From Gemmatimonadota bacterium (lineage in GTDB: Bacteria; Gemmatimonadota; Gemmatimonadetes; Palauibacterales; Palauibacteraceae): 44,044 nucleotides of DNA. The translations under genes and the position numbers were made by a program. A model generated the notes under the pieces. It was not told the DNA's origin. It did no database searches and saw only the letters and a program-made list of their open reading frames with translations. Positions 1 to 8,378 of this stretch are shown one piece after another. The stretch is from contig JAJCZV010000043.1 of assembly GCA_029262175.1 (NCBI GenBank), positions 1 through 44,044 of the forward strand, in the 5' to 3' direction. Each line of letters starts with the position of its first letter. Within the stretch, counting starts at the first letter, position 1.

Positions 1-3000
1 GCGCCCGATCCGGCGTCCTATGGCGAGCTCGAGTGGCGGACGATCGGACCCGAGGGAAACCGCTTCAGTTCGGCGGCCGGGATTCCGGGTGACCCCTACA
101 CGTACTACGTGGGTTCGGCCTCGGGCGGCGTCTACAAGACGACCGACGGCGGCGTGAACTGGGACGAAAAGTTCGACGATCAGCCGGTGCAATCGATCGG
201 TTCGCTCGCCGTGGCGCTGTCGGATCCGAACATCGTTTGGGCCGGGACGGGCGAAGGAAAGATCCGTAGCCACATCTCCGTGGGGCAGGGCGCCTACAAG
301 TCCACCGACGCTGGAGACACGTGGACGCTGATGGGCCTCGAACAGACGGGTCGGATTCCTCGGACCCTCATCCACCCGACGGACGCGAACACGGTCTATA
401 TCTGCGCGTTGGGTCATTCCTACGGGCCTCAGCCCGAGCGCGGCGTGTACCGGACTCGCGACGGCGGGGAGACGTGGGACCACATCCTCTTTATCGACGA
501 GAACACCGGGTGCTCCGACCTCGCGATGGATCCGTCCAATCCGCGCGTGTTGTTCGCGGGCACGTGGCAGCTCGAGATCCATACCTGGGGTCGGACGAGT
601 GGCGGGCCGGGGGGCGGACTCCACGTGACGCGCGATGGCGGCGACACATGGGAGAAACTGTCCGGACCGAATTCGGATCTCGATCTCCCCAAGAAACCCG
701 TCGGCAAAGTGGCGGTCGCGATCGCACCATCGAACCCGCGGCGCGTCTACGCGATGTTCGAGACGGGCGACGGGATTCCATGGGAGGGAGAAGAGACCGA
801 GAACGGTCAGGTGTGGCGGTCCGAGGATGGAGGGCGCAGTTGGGCGTTGATCACGAAGAGCCGAAACGCGATGGGTCGGCCGCACTACTACTCGCGTCTG
901 GTGGTCTCACCGGATGATGAGAACCGCGCCTATTTTCTCACCGCCGCTTTTTCGGTCTCGAGGGACGGGGCCCGGACGCTCGACGTGGTTCCTCGCAGCG
1001 ATGCGCCCGGTGGCGATCACCACGACATGTGGATCGATCCGACCAACCCCGACCGGATGATCGTGTCGCACGATCAAGGTCTATCGATTTCGATCAACCG
1101 CGGCGACACGTGGTTTCGCCAGCGGCTCAAGAACGCACAGATGTACCATGTAACGGTTGACAACGCCGTGCCGTACAACGTGTTGGGCAACAAACAAGAT
1201 GAGCCATCCTATCGAGGCCCGAGCAACAGCCGGATCCTCGGAAGCCGCGGAATCAACGGGATTCCACGTGGCATGTGGCATCACGTCGGTGGCGGCGAGA
1301 GCGGCTGGGCTACGCCAGACCCCACGGACCCGAACATCGTCTGGTCCTCGGCATCGGGCTCGGGCATGGTCGGCGGGATCGTCGTGCGCTACGAAGAAGA
1401 GCGCCGTCAGTATCGAGCCGTCGAAGTTTGGCCGGAACAAAGCCGCGGCGCTGCGTCGGAAGTCCGCTATCGCTTCGTGTGGGATGCGCCGATCCACATC
1501 TCTCCGCATGATCACAACACCGTCTACGTCGGGAGCCAACACGTGCACCGGACGCAAAACGGCGGTCAGAGCTGGGAGGTCATCAGTCCGGATCTCACCC
1601 TCAACGACAAGAGCAAGCAGGTGCTGTCGGGCGGGCTCACGGGCGACAACATCGGGGTTGAGTACGCTGGCACCGTGTTTGGCATCACGGAGTCGCCGAT
1701 CGAGGCCGGGCTCATCTGGGCCGGCACGAACGACGGGCTGCTTCATGTGACGCGCGACGGTGGTGCGAACTGGACCGACGTGACCGCGAACATGATCGGC
1801 ATCCCAGAGTGGGGCGCCGTTCGGAGCATCGCGGCGTCGCGTTACGACGCGGGTACCGCTTATGTCGCGGTGGATGGTCACCAGGCAAACGTTCGCGACC
1901 CGCACGTCTACCGCACGCGAGACTACGGCGCGTCGTTCGTGAAGATCACGAATGGCATCCCGAGCAGCATGCTCAGCTACACCAAGGTCATCGCGGAAGA
2001 CCCGGTCCGACCCGGCCTGCTGTACGTCGGCACGGAGAACGCGCTTTATGTGTCGTTCGACGCAGGGGACAACTGGCAGCCGCTTCAGAACAACCTGCCT
2101 GCCGCACCGGTCTCGGGGATCGTGATCCAAGAGCACTTCAACGACCTCGTTCTCAGCACCTACGGCCGGGGCTTCTGGATTCTCGACGACCTCTCGCCGT
2201 TGCAGCAGCTCACACCAGACGTGATGGCTTCGGGCTCGCATCTGTTCGTTCCCCGCGATGCCTACCGTTTTCGGCCGATCACGCCTCCGTCGATTCAATA
2301 CGACGACCCGACCATGGGTACCGATCCCGAGTACGGTGCCTCGATCAATTACTGGTTGGGCGCGGAGGCCGACGAGAAGCCGTCTATCGAGATCCTCGAC
2401 GGGTCGGGCATGGTCGTCAGAACGCTCGAAGGGAGCAATCACCCTGGCGTCAATCGCATCCATTGGGATCTGGCCGATGAGCCAAACGACGCGATCATGC
2501 TGCTCACGCGCCCACAGTACGCGGACCACATCGTCGTCCCTGACGATGGGCGCCCGGCCCCGGGCGGCCGGCAGATCGCGATTCTGATGCCGCCGGGTCA
2601 ATACACGGTGCGATTGACGGTGGACGGCACGACGCACGAGGAATCGGTGACGGTGCTCAAGGATCCGCATTCGGGTGGTACGGAGGCCGACATCGCGGCG
2701 CAGGTCGCCTTTATTCGGGCTGCGCGCGAGGACGTCGTGGCGGCCGGTGAAGCCGTGCATCGCGTAGAGGCGATCCGAGTCCAACTGGAGACGCTGGCCC
2801 GGTTCTCGGAGGACGACGAGGTGAGTGCGGCGATCAGCCTACTCGATGAAAAACTCGTTGCGCTCCAATCGAACATGGTCGATCTCCGGCTCACCGGCGA
2901 GGGGCAAGACGGGGTGCGTTTCGGGGCTCGCCTGCTGCAAAAACTCGGGTACGTCACCGGCGGGTTGTCGGCGGCGGACTTCCGCCCGACCGACCAAGAG

Positions 3001-3141
3001 AATGAGGTGCAGGTTCTTCTTCACGACCAGCTCCTCGAGCACCTCTCGAACCTCGACGCACTCGTGGCCGGCGATGTCGCGGAGCTGAATCAGATGTTAC
3101 AAGGTCGTGGAATGCTGATCATTACAGACGACGATCTCTGA
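1..3141 (+). CDS. Asp-box (BNR/VPS10-sortilin-like) beta-propeller protein, 5' end outside window
   Basis: The reading frame is open from base 1 to the TGA at 3139-3141, so the gene enters from the left with its start and any signal peptide missing; 1046 residues are visible. At least eight Asp-box motifs of the S/T-x-D-x-G-x-x-W type are seen, for example TTDGGVNW, STDAGDTW, TRDGGETW, TRDGGDTW, SEDGGRSW, TRDGGANW and SFDAGDNW, spread over about the first 700 residues. They indicate a multi-bladed propeller of the VPS10/sortilin-like 'glycosyl hydrolase' group. An FlgD-like beta-sandwich (around EILDGSGMVVRTLEG) and a helical C-terminal region follow. Such proteins are typically exported and abundant in Gemmatimonadota and Bacteroidota, but their substrates are mostly unknown. 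No glycosidase catalytic residue can be assigned, so enzymatic activity is not claimed. Confidence 0.88.
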   Translation, partial: APDPASYGELEWRTIGPEGNRFSSAAGIPGDPYTYYVGSASGGVYKTTDGGVNWDEKFDDQPVQSIGSLAVALSDPNIVWAGTGEGKIRSHISVGQGAYKSTDAGDTWTLMGLEQTGRIPRTLIHPTDANTVYICALGHSYGPQPERGVYRTRDGGETWDHILFIDENTGCSDLAMDPSNPRVLFAGTWQLEIHTWGRTSGGPGGGLHVTRDGGDTWEKLSGPNSDLDLPKKPVGKVAVAIAPSNPRRVYAMFETGDGIPWEGEETENGQVWRSEDGGRSWALITKSRNAMGRPHYYSRLVVSPDDENRAYFLTAAFSVSRDGARTLDVVPRSDAPGGDHHDMWIDPTNPDRMIVSHDQGLSISINRGDTWFRQRLKNAQMYHVTVDNAVPYNVLGNKQDEPSYRGPSNSRILGSRGINGIPRGMWHHVGGGESGWATPDPTDPNIVWSSASGSGMVGGIVVRYEEERRQYRAVEVWPEQSRGAASEVRYRFVWDAPIHISPHDHNTVYVGSQHVHRTQNGGQSWEVISPDLTLNDKSKQVLSGGLTGDNIGVEYAGTVFGITESPIEAGLIWAGTNDGLLHVTRDGGANWTDVTANMIGIPEWGAVRSIAASRYDAGTAYVAVDGHQANVRDPHVYRTRDYGASFVKITNGIPSSMLSYTKVIAEDPVRPGLLYVGTENALYVSFDAGDNWQPLQNNLPAAPVSGIVIQEHFNDLVLSTYGRGFWILDDLSPLQQLTPDVMASGSHLFVPRDAYRFRPITPPSIQYDDPTMGTDPEYGASINYWLGAEADEKPSIEILDGSGMVVRTLEGSNHPGVNRIHWDLADEPNDAIMLLTRPQYADHIVVPDDGRPAPGGRQIAILMPPGQYTVRLTVDGTTHEESVTVLKDPHSGGTEADIAAQVAFIRAAREDVVAAGEAVHRVEAIRVQLETLARFSEDDEVSAAISLLDEKLVALQSNMVDLRLTGEGQDGVRFGARLLQKLGYVTGGLSAADFRPTDQENEVQVLLHDQLLEHLSNLDALVAGDVAELNQMLQGRGMLIITDDDL

Positions 3142-3152
3142 TAGGAGCGTGA

Positions 3153-3518
3153 ATGGAGTATAGCGCGATAAACCTCCAACAAAAGTTCGCTCTCTTCGAC
3201 GCGCTTTGGCAGCCCAAGGTCATCGCGGAGATGAACGACTATCAGTTCAAACTCGCGAAGATCGAAGGTGACTTCGTCTGGCACGAACACCCAGACACCG
3301 ACGAGACCTTCTTCGTTGTCGAAGGCAATCTGAGGATCGACTTCGAGGACGGAACCGTTCATCTCGGGGCCGGCGACTTGTTCGTCGTGCCAAAGGGCGT
3401 GCGTCACAAGCCCTATGCGGAGTCAGAGGTCAAGATGATGTTGGTCGAGCCTCGTGGAGTGGTGAACACGGGTGAAGAGGGCGGGGATCTGACAGCGGAC
3501 GCGGACGTTTGGATCTAA
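3153..3518 (+). CDS. small single-domain cupin protein
   Basis: This 121-residue protein is about the size of a single cupin_2 barrel. The first cupin motif contributes H44, H46 and E51 (in WHEHPDTDE) followed by FFVVEGNLRI. The second motif, GAGDLFVVPKGVRHKP, supplies H85. Together these are the usual 3-His/1-Glu metal site. The start is ATG at 3153, with GGAGCG just upstream and only 11 bases after the preceding propeller gene, so the two may be co-transcribed. The substrate cannot be read from the sequence; small cupins include isomerases, dioxygenases and sugar- or ligand-binding proteins. The last 26 bases of the gene are tandemly duplicated across the stop codon (see the repeat at 3492-3543). 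Confidence 0.88.
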   Translation: MEYSAINLQQKFALFDALWQPKVIAEMNDYQFKLAKIEGDFVWHEHPDTDETFFVVEGNLRIDFEDGTVHLGAGDLFVVPKGVRHKPYAESEVKMMLVEPRGVVNTGEEGGDLTADADVWI

Positions 3519-3543
3519 CAGCGCACGCGGACGTTTGGATCTA
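3492..3543. repeat. 26-bp tandem duplication across the cupin stop codon
   Basis: Two adjacent 26-base units (3492-3517 and 3518-3543) differ at one base. The first unit is the end of the cupin coding sequence, and the second lies between the convergent cupin and DoxX-like genes. The unit is not a multiple of three, so the second copy is not an in-frame extension. Confidence 0.92.
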
Positions 3544-3559
3544 ACGCCGGGAGGGTGAC

Positions 3560-3937
3560 TCACGACCCTCGGCCAGGTCGCCAGCGAACGTGTCGACGCG
3601 CGATGAGTATGACCGCCAACACCACGAGGTGAATCGCGGCGCCCATCCACCCCAACTCGTTGGGCTTGGTAAGGGTGGTGTAGAGCGCACCGAGCATGAC
3701 GGCCCCAAGGCCGGTCGCGGCGTAGGTCGCCAGCCGTGGGACGAGGATCGTGAGACCGCCCAGGATTTCGATCGCCCCGATGACGCCGGCGAACCAAGCT
3801 CCGTACCCCCAGGTCTCGAACAGGGTGGGCCACTGCGGGCCCGTGAACTTTGCCACGCCGATCGCCACCATAGAAAGCGTTTCGAACGCCGTTAGAAGCC
3901 AGAGGCCGACCCAGAGGCCCTTCTTTAGAATCTTCAC
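3560..3937 (-). CDS. DoxX-like small membrane protein
   Basis: A 125-residue hydrophobic protein with four predicted membrane helices and a basic C-terminus (ARRHVRWRPGRGS). The GAIEILGGLTILVPRLATYAA segment resembles the conserved E-x-x-x-G motif of the DoxX/DoxD-like superfamily. The start is GTG at 3935-3937. It is convergent with the cupin gene and divergent from the PadR regulator across a 205-bp region that holds an AT-rich palindrome, so control by that regulator is plausible but only inferred. DoxX-like proteins have been linked to quinone/thiol redox functions, but nothing here fixes a substrate. Confidence 0.8.
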   Translation of the reverse strand: MKILKKGLWVGLWLLTAFETLSMVAIGVAKFTGPQWPTLFETWGYGAWFAGVIGAIEILGGLTILVPRLATYAATGLGAVMLGALYTTLTKPNELGWMGAAIHLVVLAVILIARRHVRWRPGRGS

Positions 3938-4050
3938 GAGTATCGACCCTCCCCGTTCGTGTTTCGGGTAGACGGTTCGAGCCAGATCCGCCGTTGCCGG
4001 CCATGAGACCCGGCTCTAGCTTGGGTCTACCTAGATAACGTCAAACAACC

Positions 4051-4063
4051 TAATATGATATTA
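4051..4063. promoter_or_regulatory. AT-rich palindrome between DoxX-like and PadR genes, candidate operator
   Basis: TAATAT-G-ATATTA is a symmetric 13-base element and one of the very few AT-rich stretches in the window. It lies in the 3938-4142 divergent intergenic region, about 80 bases before the PadR start, and contains a -10-like TATGAT. PadR-type regulators bind dyad-symmetric sites in such positions. Assignment to this regulator is an inference. Confidence 0.4.
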
Positions 4064-4142
4064 TGTTACCATCGATGACCGAGTTCGGACAAGACGGGGA
4101 AGGGCTGGGCGCACGCAACGGGATGCCTCGCGCCGAAAGCAC

Positions 4143-4472
4143 ATGAAGAATCTGCCAAGCTTGACCCATCTACAGTTTCTCGTGATCGGACTTCTGCTCG
4201 AAGCCCCTTCGGCCGGTCGGGATCTTCGGTCGCGACTGCAGGAACACGGGGCGAGAAAGAGTGGCCCCGCCTTCTATCAGCTCATGTCCCGCCTGGAGGA
4301 CGCCGAGCTGGTCGATGGATCGTATGAGCAGCGCGTCGCCGACGGACAGAAGGTCCGCGAGCGCCACTATCGCGTGACCGCCACGGGAAAAACCGCGTGG
4401 CGCGCGAGCCAGGAGTTCTACATCGATGTGATGGGGCGCGTTTCGTCCCCCGCGGGGTCTTCGGTTGTCTGA
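4143..4472 (+). CDS. PadR-family winged-helix transcriptional regulator
   Basis: This 109-residue protein has the PadR layout. A hydrophobic N-terminal helix (THLQFLVIGLLLEAP) is followed by the helix-turn-helix (GRDLRSRLQEHG...GPAFYQLMSRLEDAELV) and the wing ending in RERHYRVTATGK. The Y-x-L-x-x-L-E-x-x-G/E-L-type recognition region and the YRxTxxGK wing are typical. It probably represses target promoters as a dimer. Its stop overlaps the start of the following small membrane-protein gene by 8 bases, an arrangement common in Gemmatimonadota and Acidobacteriota, where PadR genes precede ADOP-type permeases. The inducer is unknown. Confidence 0.85.
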   Translation: MKNLPSLTHLQFLVIGLLLEAPSAGRDLRSRLQEHGARKSGPAFYQLMSRLEDAELVDGSYEQRVADGQKVRERHYRVTATGKTAWRASQEFYIDVMGRVSSPAGSSVV

Positions 4473-4791
4473 ACCGAGGAGGCCGATCTCGCTCGCCGTC
4501 GTGGGATGGTTCGCCCGCCTACTCCCTCGAAAGGTGAGAGAGCGCGTGTTCGAACCGGCCTACGCCGATCTTCTCTTGGACGATCAGGAGGCGCGACACA
4601 CCGGTCGCCGGAGCACGACGCCGCGATTCGTCGCCGCTCTGGTGCTTGCGTTCGAGTCGTTTCGGTTGGGGATGCCGACGTACTTCTGGCAGGATGGGCG
4701 GGTGACACGCTTCGGTAAGTCCACGATCACGGTCGTGGTTTCAAGCATCATCGTGGTTCTCGTGCTGACCACACTCGGCTCTCAGTACTGA
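4465..4791 (+). CDS. small membrane protein translationally coupled to PadR
   Basis: A 108-residue protein starting at TTG 4465, inside the end of the PadR gene (8-base overlap), which argues for translational coupling. The N-terminal half (WFARLLPRKVRERVFEPAYADLL) resembles the cytoplasmic prefix seen in front of ADOP-type ABC permeases, and there is one strong C-terminal membrane helix (STITVVVSSIIVVLVLTTL). No permease domain follows, so it may be a remnant or stand-alone version of the prefix. Its function is unknown. Base composition and frame use match the neighbours, so it is likely a real gene. Confidence 0.6.
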   Translation: MSEPRRPISLAVVGWFARLLPRKVRERVFEPAYADLLLDDQEARHTGRRSTTPRFVAALVLAFESFRLGMPTYFWQDGRVTRFGKSTITVVVSSIIVVLVLTTLGSQY

Positions 4792-4833
4792 CGGCGGCGC
4801 CGGTCCGATGACCGATGTCCCGGTCGAACCCGG

Positions 4834-6528
4834 CTAGGGACCCATCAGCGGGTCGGTCACACCGATCACGTGGACAGCGACGAGTCCGAGGAGCCCGACG
4901 ACCAGCAGGTAGTAGATCGTCGGCAGGATCGTCTTACGGAGCGTCGAGCCCTCCTTGCCGAGGAGCCCGACCGTGGCCGACGCAGCCACCACGTTATGGA
5001 TCGCGATCATGTTTCCGGCGGCCGCGCCAACGGCCTGAAGCGCGACGATCATGACGGTGGACATCGCGAGCCGTTCGGCGACGCCGTACTGGAACGCCGA
5101 GAACATGAGATTGCTGACCGTGTTCGAACCGGCGATGAACGCGCCGAGCGCCCCGGTGATGGGTGCGAAGAAGGGCCATACCGCTCCGACGTTCCCCGCC
5201 ACCCATTCGGCCATCGCGAGCGGCATGGACAGGAGGGCCGCTCCGTTTACGTCCGAGTTGATGTAGACACGCACCATGGGCACGGTAAAGACCAAGACGA
5301 TTCCCGCTCCGAAAAGCACCTTGGTCGACGAGCGCATGGCCTCGCCGAGTGCGCGCGCGTCCATGCGGTGGAGCCCTGCGGTAACGAGCACCACGACGAG
5401 TAGCACGAACCCCGGCAGGTAGAGCGGCGTCGTAGTGGCGGTGATGCCCGAGCCGAGAATGTCGCCCCAGGTGAAGTCGAGAAGACGAAGCCACCGCCCC
5501 ACGGGTAGGGAGGGCAGGCGGGTCAGGACCAGCAACGCGCCGAGCAGCGCATACGGGGCCCACGCGGACAGCGTAGAGATCCCGCGGTCCGGGACATCGG
5601 CCAACTCCTCCTCGAGCCCGCTGACCCATTCGTCCTTCCACGTGGACCGAGCGGGGAAGTCCCATTTGTCCTTCGGCATCAGCCAACCGCGTCGCGCGAT
5701 CGTGACGACGATCGCCAGTCCGACGGGAGCGCCGAGAAGGGAGGGAAACTCCGGGCCGAGAAACGTGCCGAACAGCACGTACGGAATGGTGAAGGCCAGG
5801 CCTCCGACGAGGGCAAAGGGCAGGATGGACAGACCCTCTTGCCACGAGCGGTTTGCGCCGAAGAAACGCGTGAGCATCACGATCATCCAGGTCGGCATCA
5901 ACACGCCCGCCGCGGCGTGGAGCAGGACCGCCTTGGCGGTTACGGCGCGTAGATAGTCGATCATCGACATGTCCGCGGCCGCGAGCGCTGCGGCGAACGC
6001 TTCGCCGCCGAGGCCCCCCTGGACGCCGACCAGAACCGGCGTGCCCACCGCGCCGAACGTGACCGCCGTGCTTTGGATCATCATGCCGAGCATGACCGCG
6101 GCCGCCGCGGGGAAGCCGAGCGCCACGAGCAGCGGGGCCGCCACCGCGGCCGGCGTTCCAAACCCGGCCGCGCCCTCGATGAAGGATCCGAACAGCCACG
6201 CGACGATCACCACCTGCACGCGACGATCATCACTGATCCCATCGAACGACCGACGAATCGCGGCCACGCCGCCCGATCGCTCGAGCGTATGAAGAAGCAG
6301 GATGGCTCCGAAGATGATGAACAGTAGATCAAAACTGAGGAAGAGACCTTGGATGGAAGCCGCGGCGATGCGGGAGGCGGACATGCGCCACGCGCCGACG
6401 GCAACGAGAACGGCGGCGACGTAGGCGGCCGGCATCGCGTGCTTCGCCGGAACGCGAAAGCCGACGAGGAGGACCCCGCCCAGGGCGATCGGAAAGAGCG
6501 CGAGGGCGGCTTGCAGGCCAAGGGTCAA
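4834..6528 (-). CDS. lctP: L-lactate permease (LctP/LldP family)
   Basis: A 564-residue polytopic membrane protein with about 13-14 hydrophobic helices, the usual size for the LctP family of proton-coupled lactate/glycolate symporters. Family signatures include [39 protein letters not shown] and, near the C-terminus, [18 protein letters not shown]. The start is TTG at 6526-6528, supported by GGAGG five bases upstream. It lies 34 bases downstream of the DUF3667 gene on the same strand, so the two may form a transcription unit. No lactate dehydrogenase gene is nearby, and the exact 2-hydroxy-acid transported cannot be told from the sequence. Confidence 0.92.
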   Translation of the reverse strand: MTLGLQAALALFPIALGGVLLVGFRVPAKHAMPAAYVAAVLVAVGAWRMSASRIAAASIQGLFLSFDLLFIIFGAILLLHTLERSGGVAAIRRSFDGISDDRRVQVVIVAWLFGSFIEGAAGFGTPAAVAAPLLVALGFPAAAAVMLGMMIQSTAVTFGAVGTPVLVGVQGGLGGEAFAAALAAADMSMIDYLRAVTAKAVLLHAAAGVLMPTWMIVMLTRFFGANRSWQEGLSILPFALVGGLAFTIPYVLFGTFLGPEFPSLLGAPVGLAIVVTIARRGWLMPKDKWDFPARSTWKDEWVSGLEEELADVPDRGISTLSAWAPYALLGALLVLTRLPSLPVGRWLRLLDFTWGDILGSGITATTTPLYLPGFVLLVVVLVTAGLHRMDARALGEAMRSSTKVLFGAGIVLVFTVPMVRVYINSDVNGAALLSMPLAMAEWVAGNVGAVWPFFAPITGALGAFIAGSNTVSNLMFSAFQYGVAERLAMSTVMIVALQAVGAAAGNMIAIHNVVAASATVGLLGKEGSTLRKTILPTIYYLLVVGLLGLVAVHVIGVTDPLMGP

Positions 6529-6562
6529 GAGGTCCTCCGTTCAAATATCGCCCACGGCATGG

Positions 6563-7432
6563 TCACTGGCTCAGCACCACCACGAGCATCACCCCGATCG
6601 CCGTCACCGTTACAAGCAGAAGGTACGCCGACGAGACGCCGATGAACTTGAACATGATCTTGAGCCAGGACTCCTCATAAAACCGTTTCATGCCAAGCAA
6701 GAGGTGGATGGGGACGGCGAGCAAGAGGAGCGCCCAGAGCTGCGCTACCGCGGGCAACCTCGCGACGGTACCGGGGAGGATCACCAGGGCGACGATCAAG
6801 AACATGAAGGAGTGGAAGTAGATGCTGAACACGAGATGATGAACGTACAGTCGACGCCGATAGAAGAGCTTCAGTAGGAGAGCGAACGCCGGAAGCAGGA
6901 CAAACATCGCCTGTGCCTGCCGGTTCAAGAAGTCACCGACAATCGCGCCCGGGTCGTCGTCCTGTGCACTCAGAGCGGTGTCGATGCGGTCCTGAAGACG
7001 GTTCAGTCGCTGTTCGAGGTCGGCCCGCCAACCCTGACCGCTCGAGTCCGCCGGCCGAACCGGCGTTTGCCCATCAACGACGCTCGTATCCCTGGTCGAC
7101 GGGTCTACGAGATCAAGGCTCAGCCTGGTCACGCCATTGCGGGGCCCAAAGGACATGAGCAAAAACATCGCGAAGCTCGCGAAGATGTATAGCCGTATCG
7201 GCGGGACAAAACGCGCTCGATGGCCAGCCACGTAGCCCCGGGGAACCGATCCCGGGCTCAAGAAGAGTGGTTTGAGGGTGTGGCGGATACGCGAGTCGAG
7301 CGAAAACGCCTCGCCCACGAACTCCCGAGCGAACTCGCCGACCGGTACGTTGTAGTCTGCGATCGATTGACCGCACGCGGCGCAATAGTCTCCGTCCAGA
7401 GGCTCGGCGCAGTTCTGACATAGGTTCGGCAA
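6563..7432 (-). CDS. DUF3667 zinc-ribbon membrane protein
   Basis: The predicted protein of 289 residues begins at TTG 7430-7432 (GAGGA nine bases upstream) with a zinc ribbon, C5-x2-C8 and C17-x2-C20, in the segment LCQNCAEP...YCAACGQ. The conserved DUF3667 region follows (HTLKPLFLSPGSVPRGYVAG, then RFVPPIRLYIFASF), then a charged loop and four to five membrane helices. The open frame continues upstream without any family-like sequence and would overlap the divergent phosphotransferase gene, so the internal start is preferred. DUF3667 proteins are inner-membrane proteins of unknown function. Confidence 0.82.
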   Translation of the reverse strand: MPNLCQNCAEPLDGDYCAACGQSIADYNVPVGEFAREFVGEAFSLDSRIRHTLKPLFLSPGSVPRGYVAGHRARFVPPIRLYIFASFAMFLLMSFGPRNGVTRLSLDLVDPSTRDTSVVDGQTPVRPADSSGQGWRADLEQRLNRLQDRIDTALSAQDDDPGAIVGDFLNRQAQAMFVLLPAFALLLKLFYRRRLYVHHLVFSIYFHSFMFLIVALVILPGTVARLPAVAQLWALLLLAVPIHLLLGMKRFYEESWLKIMFKFIGVSSAYLLLVTVTAIGVMLVVVLSQ

Positions 7433-7525
7433 CGCGTAGAATCCTCGCGTGACGGGGACGCTCCGACCGAAAGTTGGATCGCGCGCGCGGTCGCCGCCAC
7501 TGTTGGGCCCGAACGGAGAACCAAT

Positions 7526-8323
7526 TTGGATCGACTCCCCGGTACTCCGAGGACACCAGTTGTGCTCGAGGCGGCCTATGCCGATTGGCACTGGGACGTG
7601 GCGTGGCAATACGGACCCGAGGCCATCACCTATCGGTTGTCCGCGCGCTGTGGCGAGATCCGATTTCTCAAGATCGCGCCCCCCGATGCCTATCCCAGTC
7701 TGGAGAACGAGGCGGAGCGGATGAGATGGGCCATCGACCATCTCCCGGTGCCACCCGTCCTCGAGAGCGGGTCGAACGCCGACGTGAGTTGGCTCGTCAC
7801 GACAGCTCTGTCCGGGAGCGACGCGGTCGACCCACGTTGGACCGCAGATCCAGCTCGGTTGGTCCGCGCCCTGGCCGAAGGGCTCCGCACCTTCCATGAG
7901 GCGCCCGTCGACAACTGCCCCTTCGATTTTGGCCTGGACTCGGCGATCGCCCACGCGCGCAAGCGCCTCGAGGCGGGACAAATTCAACCTGCCCGCGACT
8001 TTCATCCGGAGTTCGAACATCTATCGGCGGAGCAAGCGCTCGAACTCCTTGCGCGCACACGCCCCGAGCTCGACCAGCTCGCCGTGTGTCATGGCGACTA
8101 CTGTCTGCCGAACGTCCTCGTTCAGGAGCATGTCGCCACCGGGTTCGTAGACCTCGGAGAGCTGGGCCTAGCCGATCGCTGGTCGGATCTCGCCGTGGCG
8201 ACCTGGAGCGTGACTTGGAATCTGGGCCCGGGCTACGAGGAGCTGTTTCTCAGCGCGTACGGTGTGGAGAGAGAGGACGAGCGAATCGATTTCTATCGTC
8301 TCCTTTACGACGTCGTGTCCTAG
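7526..8323 (+). CDS. APH(3')-like aminoglycoside phosphotransferase
   Basis: The 265-residue length matches APH(3') enzymes. The phosphate-transfer loop reads VCHGDYCLPNVL (H189, G190, D191, N196). It is followed by the metal-binding DLG (VDLGELGLADRWSDLAVA, D209), the conserved VDNCPFDF segment, the N-lobe lysine in FLKI (K49), and a C-terminal YGVEREDERIDFYRLLYDVV matching the end of APH(3')-I/II proteins. The start is TTG 7526 with GGAG seven bases upstream. It is a stand-alone gene with no mobile element nearby, so it looks chromosomal and intrinsic. By family it would use ATP to phosphorylate the 3'-hydroxyl of aminoglycosides; whether the natural substrate is an antibiotic or another amino-sugar cannot be told. 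Confidence 0.86.
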   Translation: MDRLPGTPRTPVVLEAAYADWHWDVAWQYGPEAITYRLSARCGEIRFLKIAPPDAYPSLENEAERMRWAIDHLPVPPVLESGSNADVSWLVTTALSGSDAVDPRWTADPARLVRALAEGLRTFHEAPVDNCPFDFGLDSAIAHARKRLEAGQIQPARDFHPEFEHLSAEQALELLARTRPELDQLAVCHGDYCLPNVLVQEHVATGFVDLGELGLADRWSDLAVATWSVTWNLGPGYEELFLSAYGVEREDERIDFYRLLYDVVS

Positions 8324-8378
8324 ACGGCCCGAGGACCCCGGCGAGGCTCGGTTGGAAACGGCGGGCGGCCCGAACCCA

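Noticed and set aside
1081..2784. 567-codon open frame on the minus strand opposite the Asp-box propeller
   Set aside because: It has no recognisable motif and lies wholly antisense to a gene with clear repeats; long antisense frames are common in GC-rich coding DNA.
7433..8020. N-terminal extension of the DUF3667 protein
   Set aside because: The extra ~196 codons have no family character and lie antisense to the APH(3')-like gene; TTG 7432 has a ribosome site and fits the zinc-ribbon start.
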